This document shows positions 16,987-26,300 of a stretch of 33,011 nucleotides of DNA, piece by piece. A program made the position numbers and the translations under genes. Position 1 is the stretch's first letter. Each line of letters begins with the position of its first letter. Under the pieces are notes generated by a model. That model made no database searches and was not told where the DNA came from. It saw nothing but the letters and a program-made list of their open reading frames with translations. Source of the stretch: Methanomassiliicoccales archaeon UBA147 (GTDB taxonomy: Archaea > Thermoplasmatota > Thermoplasmata > SG8-5); assembly GCA_002496385.1 (NCBI GenBank), contig DAJR01000025.1, positions 63,190 to 96,200 on the forward strand, in the 5' to 3' direction.

Positions 16987-17140
16987 GGTTTTATGTCGAT
17001 ATAAACACCCCCCAGCCCTCACAGGCTGGGTTGCCCAAAGGATGAGAGCGGTAATCGCGTCACCAACCCGGTTCGCCCAACCGGGTCACAACCCCGCCCT
17101 CCAGATTCCCAAATGTTTCAATCCAGACGAGGCATGATTG
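16987..17140 (+). mobile_element. Orphan IS200/IS605-like right end (copy A)
   Basis: A structured segment shared with 19801-19946. It starts GGTTTTATGTCGATATAAAC, passes a hairpin CAGCC...GGCTG (about 17012-17028), then a hairpin ACCCGGTT/AACCGGGT (17066-17073/17079-17086). Next comes the block CACAACCCCGCCCTCCAG (17087-17104), and it ends with GACGAGGCATGAT (17126-17138). From memory this resembles the 3' ends of archaeal TnpB-type IS200/IS605 elements, which include the omega-RNA scaffold. No tnpB frame is present, so this would be a decayed or solo end beside the AT-rich gene. The identification is moderate; the repeat itself is certain. Confidence 0.5.
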
Positions 17141-17163
17141 CGTCAGCCCCCGATTCCAGCGGC

Positions 17164-17940
17164 TTATTTTCGTTGAAACCGATGTCCTATCTTCACGAGA
17201 TTGTCCCCGACCTTCCCCAGATTTGTCCCGTCCAGCAAGACCATCTCCGCCCTCTCGATATCCGCCAGGTTGTGCCTCAGCACGGTGCCGATCTTCCTCT
17301 GCCCGAGGTCGTTGACATGGGAGCCGCCGCACAGGCTGTTGAACGCCGGCATCATGAGGAAACCTTCTCCCAGCACCGTATATTTTCTGTGGGCCTCTCT
17401 GAAGTTCCACTTCCCCCTGACCCAGCATCTCTCCGCAGCTCTTGTCTCCACGCCATCCACGAACGCAGCCTGGGGATGCACATGCCCCATCAGAACGGTC
17501 CTTGAGGCCATGACCTCATCCGAGGGCCAGCAATGGCCGTGCCACACTCCGTAGTCCCCCAGGACGAATCCCTTGTTGGAATGCAGCTTCACATCCTTGG
17601 GAAGGAATTCAGAGATGCCGCCGTCATGGTTGCCCGGCACAAGGTGTATCTCCTCCGCAATCTCGAAAAGAGCCTCCATCAGCCGGGGTATCTCCCTCTC
17701 CTCGAGGAAGCTGGACCTCGGAATGTTGTGCTTTAAATCTCCGGCAATTACCAGTGTCCTGGCCTTTGTCTTTCCAAGAAGCTTCAAAAGCCTGGCCTGA
17801 AGCTCCGGAGTCCTCCCGGGAATCTTTGCGCCTGCCAGGAACATCTCGTGCTCGATGCCGATGTGCAGGTCTGCGACGATGAGGGCTTTCTCTTCCTCGG
17901 CGAGAAGTGCTGGCTCGCCGTGAACCGGTGAAAGGGCCAT
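17164..17940 (-). CDS. SbcD/Mre11-related archaeal phosphoesterase
   Basis: 258 residues. The metallophosphoesterase motifs occur in order: VADLHIGIEHE, VIAGDLKHN, VPGNHDGG, WHGH and GHVHPQ, giving a two-metal active site. The compact size and the LIVADLHIG...AGDLKHN pattern match the archaeal SbcD-related phosphoesterase family (TIGR00024 type), whose substrate is not established. It is distinct from the true Mre11 encoded at 5.9 kb. A TTTTTTATTTC element about 25 nt upstream of the ATG suggests a leaderless transcript. The gene is divergent from purE. Its 3' end lies about 25 nt from the IS200/IS605-like end. Confidence 0.85.
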   Translation of the reverse strand: MALSPVHGEPALLAEEEKALIVADLHIGIEHEMFLAGAKIPGRTPELQARLLKLLGKTKARTLVIAGDLKHNIPRSSFLEEREIPRLMEALFEIAEEIHLVPGNHDGGISEFLPKDVKLHSNKGFVLGDYGVWHGHCWPSDEVMASRTVLMGHVHPQAAFVDGVETRAAERCWVRGKWNFREAHRKYTVLGEGFLMMPAFNSLCGGSHVNDLGQRKIGTVLRHNLADIERAEMVLLDGTNLGKVGDNLVKIGHRFQRK

Positions 17941-18008
17941 GTCCCTGCCAAAGCGGAGAGAAATAAAAAACCATGCCCAAAAGCCTTATGAAACCTGCCT
18001 GATTACAG

Positions 18009-18485
18009 GTGAACATGGCTCAAGTCCTGATAATCATGGGCAGCAAGTCGGACCTTCCTGTCGGCCAGAAGGCCAAGGACACACTGATGGAGTTGGGGAT
18101 ATCCTGCGACATCAAGATTGCCTCGGCCCACCGCACTCCCAAGCTGGTGGCCGAGCTCGTGGAGAAATCCGACGCCAAGGTATTCATCGCCATCGCCGGG
18201 CTTTCCGCGGCGCTTCCCGGGGCGGTCGCAGCCCACACTGTGCGCCCGGTCATAGGGGTCCCGGTGAGCGGCAAGGTCAATCTCGATTCAGTTTTATCAG
18301 TTGTCCAGATGCCGCCCGGGATTCCGGTTGCGGCAGTTGGCCTTGACCGGGGAGAGAACGCGGGTCTCCTGGCTGCCCAGATAATCGGCGTGGCCGACCG
18401 TGAAGTCGAGAGGAAACTGCTTGAGCATCGGAAGGAACAGGAGAAGAAGGTCCATGAGGATTCATCCAGCCTGGAGGGGGCATGA
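18009..18485 (+). CDS. purE: PurE, aminoimidazole ribonucleotide carboxylase/mutase
   Basis: 158 residues from the GTG at 18009, or 156 from the ATG at 18015; a TATA-like CCTTATGAAA about 25 nt upstream would make either nearly leaderless. PurE acts in de novo purine synthesis to make carboxyaminoimidazole ribonucleotide. Visible motifs are MGSKSDLPVGQKA, the active-site SAHRTP, AGLSAALPGAVAAHT and VVQMPPGIPVA. I cannot settle from sequence alone whether it is the mutase (class I) or the direct carboxylase (class II). The stop codon overlaps the guaAb start as ATGA, joining two purine genes in one unit. Confidence 0.92.
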   Translation: MNMAQVLIIMGSKSDLPVGQKAKDTLMELGISCDIKIASAHRTPKLVAELVEKSDAKVFIAIAGLSAALPGAVAAHTVRPVIGVPVSGKVNLDSVLSVVQMPPGIPVAAVGLDRGENAGLLAAQIIGVADREVERKLLEHRKEQEKKVHEDSSSLEGA

Positions 18486-19435
18486 TGTTCGACCCCGAGA
18501 AGTTCTCCAAAGAGGCAATCGAGCTGATAAAACAACAGATATCGGATGGCAAAGCCATAATCGCCTGCTCCGGCGGCGTGGACAGCGTTGTCGCGACCGT
18601 GCTGGTCAGCAGGGCGATCGGCGACAGACTGCTCGCCGTCCATGTCGATACCGGCTTCATGCGGAAGAATGAATCGGCCGACGTCGTAAAAATGATGGGA
18701 CGCATGAACATCAACCACAAGTTCGTCGATGCCAGCAAGGATTTCTATGCCGCTCTGAAGGGTGTCACCGAGCCCGAGAAGAAGCGCAAGATAATCGGCG
18801 AGAAGTTCATCAGGGTCTTTGAGAAAGAGGCAAAATCCATCGGAGCCAAATACCTGGTACAGGGGACGATAGCCCCTGACTGGATAGAGAGCGGCGGCGA
18901 GCTGCGGGACGTGATAAAGTCGCATCACAATGTCGGTGCCCTCCCCGAGAAGATGGACATGAAGCTGGTCGAGCCGCTCCGAGACCTCTACAAGGACGAA
19001 GTGAGAAAATTAGGCAGGCACCTGGGCATCGAGCTTGCCGAGCGCCAGCCGTTCCCCGGGCCGGGGCTGGCCATCAGGATCATCGGAGAAGCGAATGAGG
19101 AATCAGCCCATATTGTGAGAGAAGCCTGCGCCATCGTCGAGGAGGAGTTCGAGAAAGGCGCGAAAGCAGGGAAGATGGAACTGCCCTGGCAGTACTTCGC
19201 GGTACTGACACCCATAAAAACTGTAGGGGTTCACGGGGATGTCCGGGCCTACGGGTACACGGTGGCGGTGCGCGCTGTGCAGTCTCTTGATGGCATGAGC
19301 GCCGCATATTCCAAGATACCCCATGAGGTGCTGGAGAAGATATCGATTCGCATTACCAACACGATGAAGGACAAGGTGAATAGAGTCGTATACGATATTA
19401 CCAACAAGCCACCAGCTACTATAGAATGGGAATAG
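18482..19435 (+). CDS. guaA: GMP synthase ATP-pyrophosphatase subunit
   Basis: 317 residues. It adenylates XMP and aminates it to GMP, using ammonia from a separate glutaminase subunit; archaea commonly split these two domains, and no glutaminase gene is in this window. The PP-loop is CSGGVDSVVAT at about residues 34-44. The dimerisation/XMP-binding C-terminus has RQPFPGPGLAIRI, GVHGDVRAYGYTVAVRAV and the very conserved end NRVVYDITNKPPATIEWE. ATGA overlap with purE. The last eight codons and stop are present a second time 170 nt downstream. The conserved 3' end is a well-known integration target for genomic islands. Confidence 0.93.
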   Translation: MMFDPEKFSKEAIELIKQQISDGKAIIACSGGVDSVVATVLVSRAIGDRLLAVHVDTGFMRKNESADVVKMMGRMNINHKFVDASKDFYAALKGVTEPEKKRKIIGEKFIRVFEKEAKSIGAKYLVQGTIAPDWIESGGELRDVIKSHHNVGALPEKMDMKLVEPLRDLYKDEVRKLGRHLGIELAERQPFPGPGLAIRIIGEANEESAHIVREACAIVEEEFEKGAKAGKMELPWQYFAVLTPIKTVGVHGDVRAYGYTVAVRAVQSLDGMSAAYSKIPHEVLEKISIRITNTMKDKVNRVVYDITNKPPATIEWE

Positions 19436-19605
19436 CTGATTATATTAACGACAAACATAGTTATTGTTTGATTTTATAAAGTTTGTCGATACGGGCCAAT
19501 CGGGGTCATAAAATGTTATGCCGATTGGTCCTAGTTTCAAACAATGTTGGGAAAATGTAATAAGAAAGTTTGAAACAACCTCCTGCCACTATTGAATGGG
19601 AATAG
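19411..19605 (+). repeat. Duplicated guaA 3' end enclosing a three-hairpin segment
   Basis: The codons for PPATIEWE plus stop end at 19435 and occur again ending at 19605, exactly 170 nt apart. The second copy differs at four positions, all third codon bases (CCA/CCT twice, GCT/GCC, ATA/ATT), while the final 12 nt are identical. Between the copies lie three palindromes in series: CGACAAAC/GTTTGTCG (19449-19456/19481-19488), CCAATCGG/CCGATTGG (19496-19503/19521-19528) and GTTTCAAAC/GTTTGAAAC (19534-19542/19568-19576). The layout looks like paired attachment sites left by an integrated element, or a very small structured element. Confidence 0.8.
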
Positions 19606-19637
19606 GGCCGGGATGGGCAGTGCCGCTGCCTGGGCTG

Positions 19638-19664
19638 GGTTGTGTGCCGATTTACACACCTCCC
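19638..19664 (+). repeat. Truncated second copy of the IS200/IS605-like end start
   Basis: The stretch GGTTGTGTGCCGATTTACAC, continuing ACCTCCC, closely matches 19801-19827 (GGTTGAATGCCGGTTTAGAC, ACCTCCC) and less closely 16988-17012. After this point the similarity stops, so only the first ~27 nt of the conserved segment are present. It is a direct repeat 163 nt upstream of copy B. Confidence 0.55.
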
Positions 19665-19671
19665 ACGCGAG

Positions 19672-19724
19672 TTTTTCTTTTTGTGATATTTTCTGCGCTG
19701 GCTCACCCTACACAAAAAGAAAAA
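19672..19724. repeat. Perfect 14-bp inverted repeat
   Basis: TTTTTCTTTTTGTG (19672-19685) and CACAAAAAGAAAAA (19711-19724) form a perfect 14-bp stem around a 25-nt loop. The stem is weak per base pair but long, and runs of T/A border it. It could act as a terminator for either strand or be the end pair of a decayed small element. It lies between the two partial IS200/IS605-like end copies. Confidence 0.6.
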
Positions 19725-19800
19725 TTCATCAATAGAAAAAATTCGGATGAGCCTACTCAAAAATCTATATGGTTGACTGGATGCCAAGGTGTGAAAATCG

Positions 19801-19946
19801 GGTTGAATGCCGGTTTAGACACCTCCCCGCCCTGACGGGCGTGGATTCCTAAGTATGAGCTTAATTGTCACCAGCCAGGTTCCGAAAACCTGGCCACAAC
19901 CCCGGCCTCTAGGCTACATGAGATATAATTCGACCGAGGCATGATG
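19801..19946 (+). mobile_element. Orphan IS200/IS605-like right end (copy B)
   Basis: The most complete relative of the segment at 16987-17140. It has GGTTGAATGCCGGTTTAGAC, a hairpin CGCCC/GGGCG (19828-19832/19837-19841), GTGGATTCCTAAGTATGAGC, a hairpin CCAGGTT/AACCTGG (19875-19881/19887-19893), the block CACAACCCCGGCCTCTAG (19895-19912) and the end GACCGAGGCATGAT. The order of two hairpins, a conserved C-rich block and a short terminal motif fits a TnpB-type IS200/IS605 right end that would encode omega RNA. No tnpB gene is present. An 80-codon frame entering it may be a trace of a TnpB C-terminus, but I do not call it a gene. Confidence 0.55.
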
Positions 19947-20009
19947 GGTTACCTGGAACTGAATGCAGGGATGGTTGGCCGGTGCCGGGTGAAGCCCCGT
20001 CAGTATATC

Positions 20010-20267
20010 TCATCCTTCGCGTTGGACCGGTTCTTCCCCATTTTTCGCCTCGGGCTCCTTCGGCCCCCTGCGCCAGTTCGTCAAGTAGAAGAACACCGCG
20101 AATATTATTAACACCGAGATCAGCACATAATAGAAGTTGTTGGTCCTGCAGGTCGCGCAATCCTCCTCGGTGCAATTCTCCTGGGCAAGGGCCGATGCGG
20201 GCATGCCAACCAGCAACAGGCAGGTAACGGCTAGGATTGCGAAGGCGCGGTTCATGGGCCGTGCCAT
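20010..20267 (-). CDS. Small signal-peptide and single-pass membrane protein
   Basis: 85 residues from the ATG at 20267 (ATG 20255 is also possible). Residues about 5-28 form a signal peptide ending PASALAQE. A short extracellular loop NCTEEDCATCRTNN with three Cys follows. Next is a membrane helix (YYVLISVLIIFAVFFYL) with an NWRR stop-transfer and a charged Glu/Lys-rich tail. No family recognised; a redox or metal role for the ECATC-like loop is only a guess. A TATA-like ATTTATATCA on this strand at 20301-20310 lies about 34 nt upstream. The gene is divergent from the giant surface protein and shares its intergenic region. Confidence 0.65.
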   Translation of the reverse strand: MARPMNRAFAILAVTCLLLVGMPASALAQENCTEEDCATCRTNNFYYVLISVLIIFAVFFYLTNWRRGPKEPEAKNGEEPVQREG

Positions 20268-20300
20268 GGGGATGTGGGATATGAGGGTTTCGCCGAACTG

Positions 20301-20338
20301 TGATATAAATAATGAAAATACAAAACCCATAAATACAC
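20301..20338. promoter_or_regulatory. Divergent promoters for the small membrane protein and the giant surface protein
   Basis: Two TATA-like boxes: ATTTATATCA on the minus strand (20301-20310) for the small membrane protein, and CCCATAAATACAC on the plus strand (20327-20338) for the giant gene. The plus-strand start codon at 20374 is about 36 nt downstream, with AAGGGG directly before the ATG. The close back-to-back layout suggests co-regulation (inference). Confidence 0.45.
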
Positions 20339-20373
20339 ATACGCACATCTAAGGGCAGCGGGAACTCAAGGGG

Positions 20374-23300
20374 ATGAAAGGTTTGAAGAGACAGGCGTTC
20401 GCAGTGTGGGTGTGCATGGTCATGATCGCTTCGGGATTCGTGATGGTCGACTGGACCGGTGACGGAGCCGAGGGGTATGAAGGTGTGGGCAACGGAAGGA
20501 TGTACGCGGTCCACTCTCCTATATTTATAAGTGGGGATATGGACTTCTATAACCAGGCAATGGCAGAAGGCTGGCCGGGAAACGGCACATCTGCAAACCC
20601 CTACATCATCGAGGGCTATGATATTGACGGAACTGGCGAGTGGTTTTGCATATATATTTCGGGCACGACCGTTCATTTCATTATAAGAGACTGTTATCTG
20701 CATTCCATCGATGTAGGTCTTATTCTGGAAGTTGTTCAGAACGGCAACGTCCGCAATAATACCATTTCTAATAATGCGTATGGAATCTATTTATGGGATT
20801 CCAGCGGAAACACCATCGACAGAAACACAGTTTCTTCAAACACAGACTATGGCATCGTAATTGAAATGGCCAGCGACAACATAATCTATCACAATAATTT
20901 CATCAATAACACGTACCAGGCCTACGATGACGGCACCAACCAGTGGGACGACGGTTACCCCTCCGGCGGCAATTACTGGTCGGATTACGACGGTACTGAC
21001 GGGAACAGTGATGGAATCGGCGACTGGCCGTATTACTTCGACGGAGGCCAGGACGACTACCCGCTGATGGCGCCGTGGGATGAGGAACCTGCGACCGGAT
21101 CTCATTCGCCCATCCGTATCAACTCCAACGCCGACTTCACGCCCGCGAACGGGGTTTCTGGTGGTGATGGCTCGCAGGCGAACCCCTGGATAATCGAGGG
21201 CTGGGACATCGACGGGACCGGGTATGGGTATTGCATCTACATTGGGAACACGACTGATTACTTCGTGGTGAGAGATTGCTATCTGCATGATGCGAGCGGC
21301 TTTGTTTTCCCTCCCTTTTTCAATGACTCAGGTTTGATATTGCACAATGTTTCCAACGCATATATTCATGAGAACTTTGCAGCGCGTTGTGGCTATCATG
21401 GTATCTACTTGGACCATTCCACATCAAACGATATACATAGCAACAACGTTTCAAATAATTCCTGGTATGGCATAATGGTTGATTATCTCGGGGGAAACGA
21501 GGTTTATAACAACACCGTGTATTCCAATAACCTAGGCATTTCCATTTCCACCTCGGACTCAAATGATATTCATGATAACACTCTATTCAACAATAATAAT
21601 GGCATAGACCTATACGAATCCAATTATAATATTCTTAGAAACAATAACGCCTTTAACAATTCTCATGGTTTCTATGTACATTACTCAGAATGGAACAGCC
21701 TTTCAAACAACACTGGGAATTTTAACACAAATGTGGGCATTTACCTAGTCGAGTCAGATAATAACCATCTCATAGGTAATGTGGCAATGAATAATTGGAT
21801 TGGATGCTACATATTGTTCTCCAATGACAACATGATCCTCGAAAACATATTCTCTTCCAACAATGATGATGGTTTGACAATCGATGCATCATATGACAAC
21901 AACATTGAGAATAATTGGATGACTTCCAATGCCAATCGCGGCATTTACCTATGGGGAGGAAGCTATAATAATTCAATAATATCAAACAACATCTCAAGTA
22001 ATGGCTATGGAATGTACCTGACTACTAGCGGTAACAGGGTATACCATAATTCATTAATTACCAATGCTGTCCAGGCTTATGATGCATTGTCAAACCAGTG
22101 GGACGACGGCTACCCGTCCGGCGGCAACTATTGGTCCGATTACAACGGCACCGACTGGGACGGTGATGGAATCGGCGACTGGCCCTATTTCTTCACGGGG
22201 GGCCAGGACAACTACCCGCTGATGGAGCCGTGGAATCCTGCGTCGAGCGGCCCGGTCCAAAACATCGACACAGGCGAACGATTTGACACAATCCAGGCCG
22301 CCATAGACGACCAGGACACATATGACGACCATACGATCACGGTCGCCGCGGGAACATATTACGAGTGCTTGAATGTCTACAAAGCGTTGACAATCATCGG
22401 CGAGGACAGGGAACTGACAACCATCGACGGCAACGGCATGGGCAATGTCGTCACGCTCTGGGCGGCATCCGCCATCCGGGGCTTCACGATAAGGAACAGC
22501 GGAGATTTCCAGGCGGGTATTTGGCTCAGCGACGGCTGCAGGGTAGAGGATAATGTGATAACAGATAATTATTACGGCATCCAGTCTCCATCCAGCAATA
22601 ACCTCATATTCAATAACCAGATATCAAACAACTTTTACGGCATATCCATAGAAGGCCCTGAGAAAGGATTCTATTTCCTCGCTTATAATATGCGTCTGAC
22701 CTCCTTCGGCTACCTCAACAACGACCCGCTGCAGGGCGATTACGGGCTTGATTTCAGACAGGCTGTGGCGCACTGCATCGACAAGGAATACATTGTGAAT
22801 ACCCTGCTGAACGGGTGCGGCGTCGTGGGCCACGGCCCTGTCAGCCCAGTATATGGTGAGTGGTTCAACGGGAGCCTGCTCCAGTATGAATTCAACCTGT
22901 CATTGGCAAACGGAATCCTTGACGCCGCAGGTTGGCTGGACTATGACTCGGACGGATGGCGCGAGAGGCCCGATTGGCTGGAGATAGGGAGTTCGTTCAG
23001 CGGAGTAATCGAGATACTGACCCCCGACATGGCCTGGGACCCAGTGAGAGTGCATGCCGGCGAGATGATTGCGGAGAATCTGCGGCTCATCGGCATTAAC
23101 GCGATAGCGGTCCCTCTGGAGTTCAATACTCTGGTCAACCGTTTTAACAGCCATAACTTCGACATGCTCATTCTGGGGTGGAAACTTGGTTCATTGCCCA
23201 CGGATTTCCTGTATGAGCTCTTCCACAGCAACGGCACAACGAACGATCCTGGCTACAGGGGAACCGTGTTTGACATGCTCATCGACAATGCACGGGCGGC

Positions 23301-26300
23301 GAATGACACCGCGGTTGCTCAGCAATACGTGAGGGATTGCCAGTTCCATCTGGCAAACGACCTGCCATACGATGTGCTGTACTTCCGAAGCACGACAGGG
23401 AACAAGGTAATTGAAAACAGCGTCTCCTTCAATCAGAACGGAATCCGTCTCATCAGCTCAGCGGGCAACATGATATGCCGCAATAATATAATCAACAATG
23501 CCGTTCAGGCATATGACGAAACCGGTGCGAACCAATGGGACGACGGTTATCCGGGGATAATATCAGTCTATGGGGAAAATGTGACCCTAATCAAATCCGA
23601 GGTGTATGATTACCAGCCTGACCAGGAGGCACCACAGGATTTCATACAGTCTGGAACCCTTGAGGAATGGCTCACTGTGCTGGCAAATGCCAATTACTCA
23701 TATCTCGTCGATGCTGAGTCCCTGCAAACCTTGGATGTGTCCATCGCGGGACATGGCGATTCGCCTGACCTGGACCTTGCGATTTTCATGGACGGGCTGA
23801 ACGGCCAGCCGTTCGACGGCATTGCCCAGTGGGAGGAAATAATCACACAGGCGGACATGCAATTCGATTGCTACCTGTGCTCCTGGGGCACCTCGTCCTG
23901 GTGCTACTGCGCGGACGCGGACTCTCTTGAGGGAATCAGGATATTCAACCCTCCGGACGGAAGATACATAATCAAGGTGCTGGGATTCACCGTCATCGAT
24001 GGGCTGGGGCATTTCGACCTGTCCGTTGTAACCGGTTTCATTCAGAGTGCCTCCCTGGACAATGAAAATATCGTTCCTGGCAGCCTGTCCCTCGAAATGA
24101 GCGAGCTTCAGAGCCTTTCTGCCTACAGGATAGACTACCTAGATCAGAACCCGGTTTACGTAATGGACGGATTCGAGTTCGCCCCGTGGGGGTTCTACTT
24201 GCCGGATTCGCCGATATATGGGTCTCTGTGCCTAAGCTTCTACGATGACATGGGAACCCCTGAATATCAATCCGATGACTGGTGGGGTTCATTTGATAGC
24301 GTGGATTTTGTAGAGGGAACTGATTATTTCATTGATTATGGCACTGGTGAAGTCACGATCCTTGCATGCGACGGATGGAGCGGCGGTTTCATCTTTGCGA
24401 ATTACTCATATGTTGGTTCAATACCGGTCCCTCCTGGCAACTATGTCCTGGATTGCGATTCGGGAGAAATCCTCTTTGACACGCGCCTTTCCCCTTCCGT
24501 CATCAGCTTGACCGCGGACTACGATTACACCAATATCGGCTATGGCAATTACTGGAGCGATTACAACGGCACCGATTTCCTCTCCGGGCCCGGACAGGAC
24601 GAACCCGGCTCCGACGGAGTCGGCGACTGGCCGTACTACTTTGCTTGGAACCATGACAACTATCCGATGATGGTGCCACTTACCTTCGCACCAAAGATCT
24701 GGGTGGACCCTGCCCAGCTAAATGCGACGGCCATTACAGGCCAGGCAACGCAAGTGCCCCTGACAATCGGCAACAGCGGGACCGGAGACCTGACATATTC
24801 CGTCATGTACGGCTCATTGACGTCCAGAGGTTCCACAGACCCGCTTCCGCCAGACCCGACCGGTTTCAGCGCGCTTCACGATTTAACCTCAAATTTCTGG
24901 ATCGACGGCGGCAACGACGCGTTCGACGGATATGCCTGCGTAGATGTCACAGTGGGCGGCGTCCAGCAGACCGGACTTGACATAACGACTGGCAGCCGCG
25001 AGTACACGACAAACGGTTACACATACAGGATAATCAGCGACTGGGCCGAGAACCACATCCTCAGATACCGCATAGAACCGGTGACGCCCGGAGCCAGGGA
25101 CGACATCACTGTCCGGCTGTATGGCAACCTGGGCTCGGACAGCGGCACCCAAGCATGGCCCCAGACCTTCAACCACTGCGGATTTGACATTGATTACCTT
25201 GTGACGAACGACGATGGCCTGGACGGTCTCTTCGGCGACCCGCAGGTCACGCATTTCATGATACCCTCAGACCCAAATGACCTCGCTTCGGTGAACTATA
25301 GCATTTTCTGGGATAACCCAGACATTCGGGCGGTGGATGTTTCTCTGCCAATGACAATCTATGTCACGGCATCGTACCACCCGCACGCCGACATAGTCGG
25401 CTGGGTGAAGAACGACATGATGACTGTCTCGGCCAATGTATCTGCAACACCCCAGAATGGAACAATTACGATGGGGAGCCAGGCAAATCTGAATATCACA
25501 TTCGATGCGACAGGCCTCAACCCGGGCGTGTATACAGGAACCATTTACATAACTCACAACGCCCCCAATCAAAGCGCGGTCGCCGTACCCTTTATCTTTA
25601 CAGTGCTGGCTGACGAACATGATATCCGGGTAATTGATATGGTATCCCAGGAAATCGGATTCACGAACTCGTCCGTCTTCGTGGGAGCTTCGGTTATCAA
25701 CCAGGGCTTGAGCAATGAGACCGACATCGAGGTCCGGCTGCTGGCTAACGGCCTCATCGTGGACAGTTACATCATTCCTCTGCTCATCCTCGGGGAATAT
25801 TTCAATCTCACTTTGAATTGGACACCTTTAGCCAACGGGCCATATCTGCTTGAAGTGTTCGCGGTGCCGGTCGCATCGGAGACATCGGTTTGGAACAACA
25901 TGATGTCCAAACAAATCAATATATTCGACATCATGGCAACTCCCTGGTTCGACGGCTTCGAGGGCGGCTGGGGCCAATGGACGAGCGAGATAATTACCCC
26001 CAGCAGCATGTTGCCGACCGAATGGGAGATAGGCGACCCTATGGGCGCAGGCCCCGGTTCGGCCTACAGCGGCACGCAATGCGCCGGTACCAACATCGAC
26101 GATTTCTATTACCCGGATAACGGCGACATCACGCTTATGACTCCATGGGTTGAGCTCGGAACAGGTCCTCAAATATTGAATTTCCAGACCTGGTACAACA
26201 TGTGGTACGGATGGTGCAACGGCGGCCCGGACGGGGGGTTCGTGGAGATCAACGATGGAACCGGATGGACGCAGATTAATCCCGTGATCGGCTATCCGGA

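Noticed and set aside
19449..19488. Intrinsic terminator of guaA
   Set aside because: The stem is followed by a mixed A/T sequence rather than a clean T-run, and it is one of three equal palindromes, so a simple terminator does not explain the segment.
19249..19787. Two minus-strand frames sharing a SHSIVAGG peptide
   Set aside because: This peptide is the antisense reading of the conserved guaA 3' end. Its double occurrence reflects the duplicated guaA end, not related proteins.
19596..19835. Plus-strand 79-codon frame ending GLNAGLDTSPP
   Set aside because: No ribosome site; it crosses the 14-bp palindrome and the IS-like end. At most a trace of a TnpB C-terminus.
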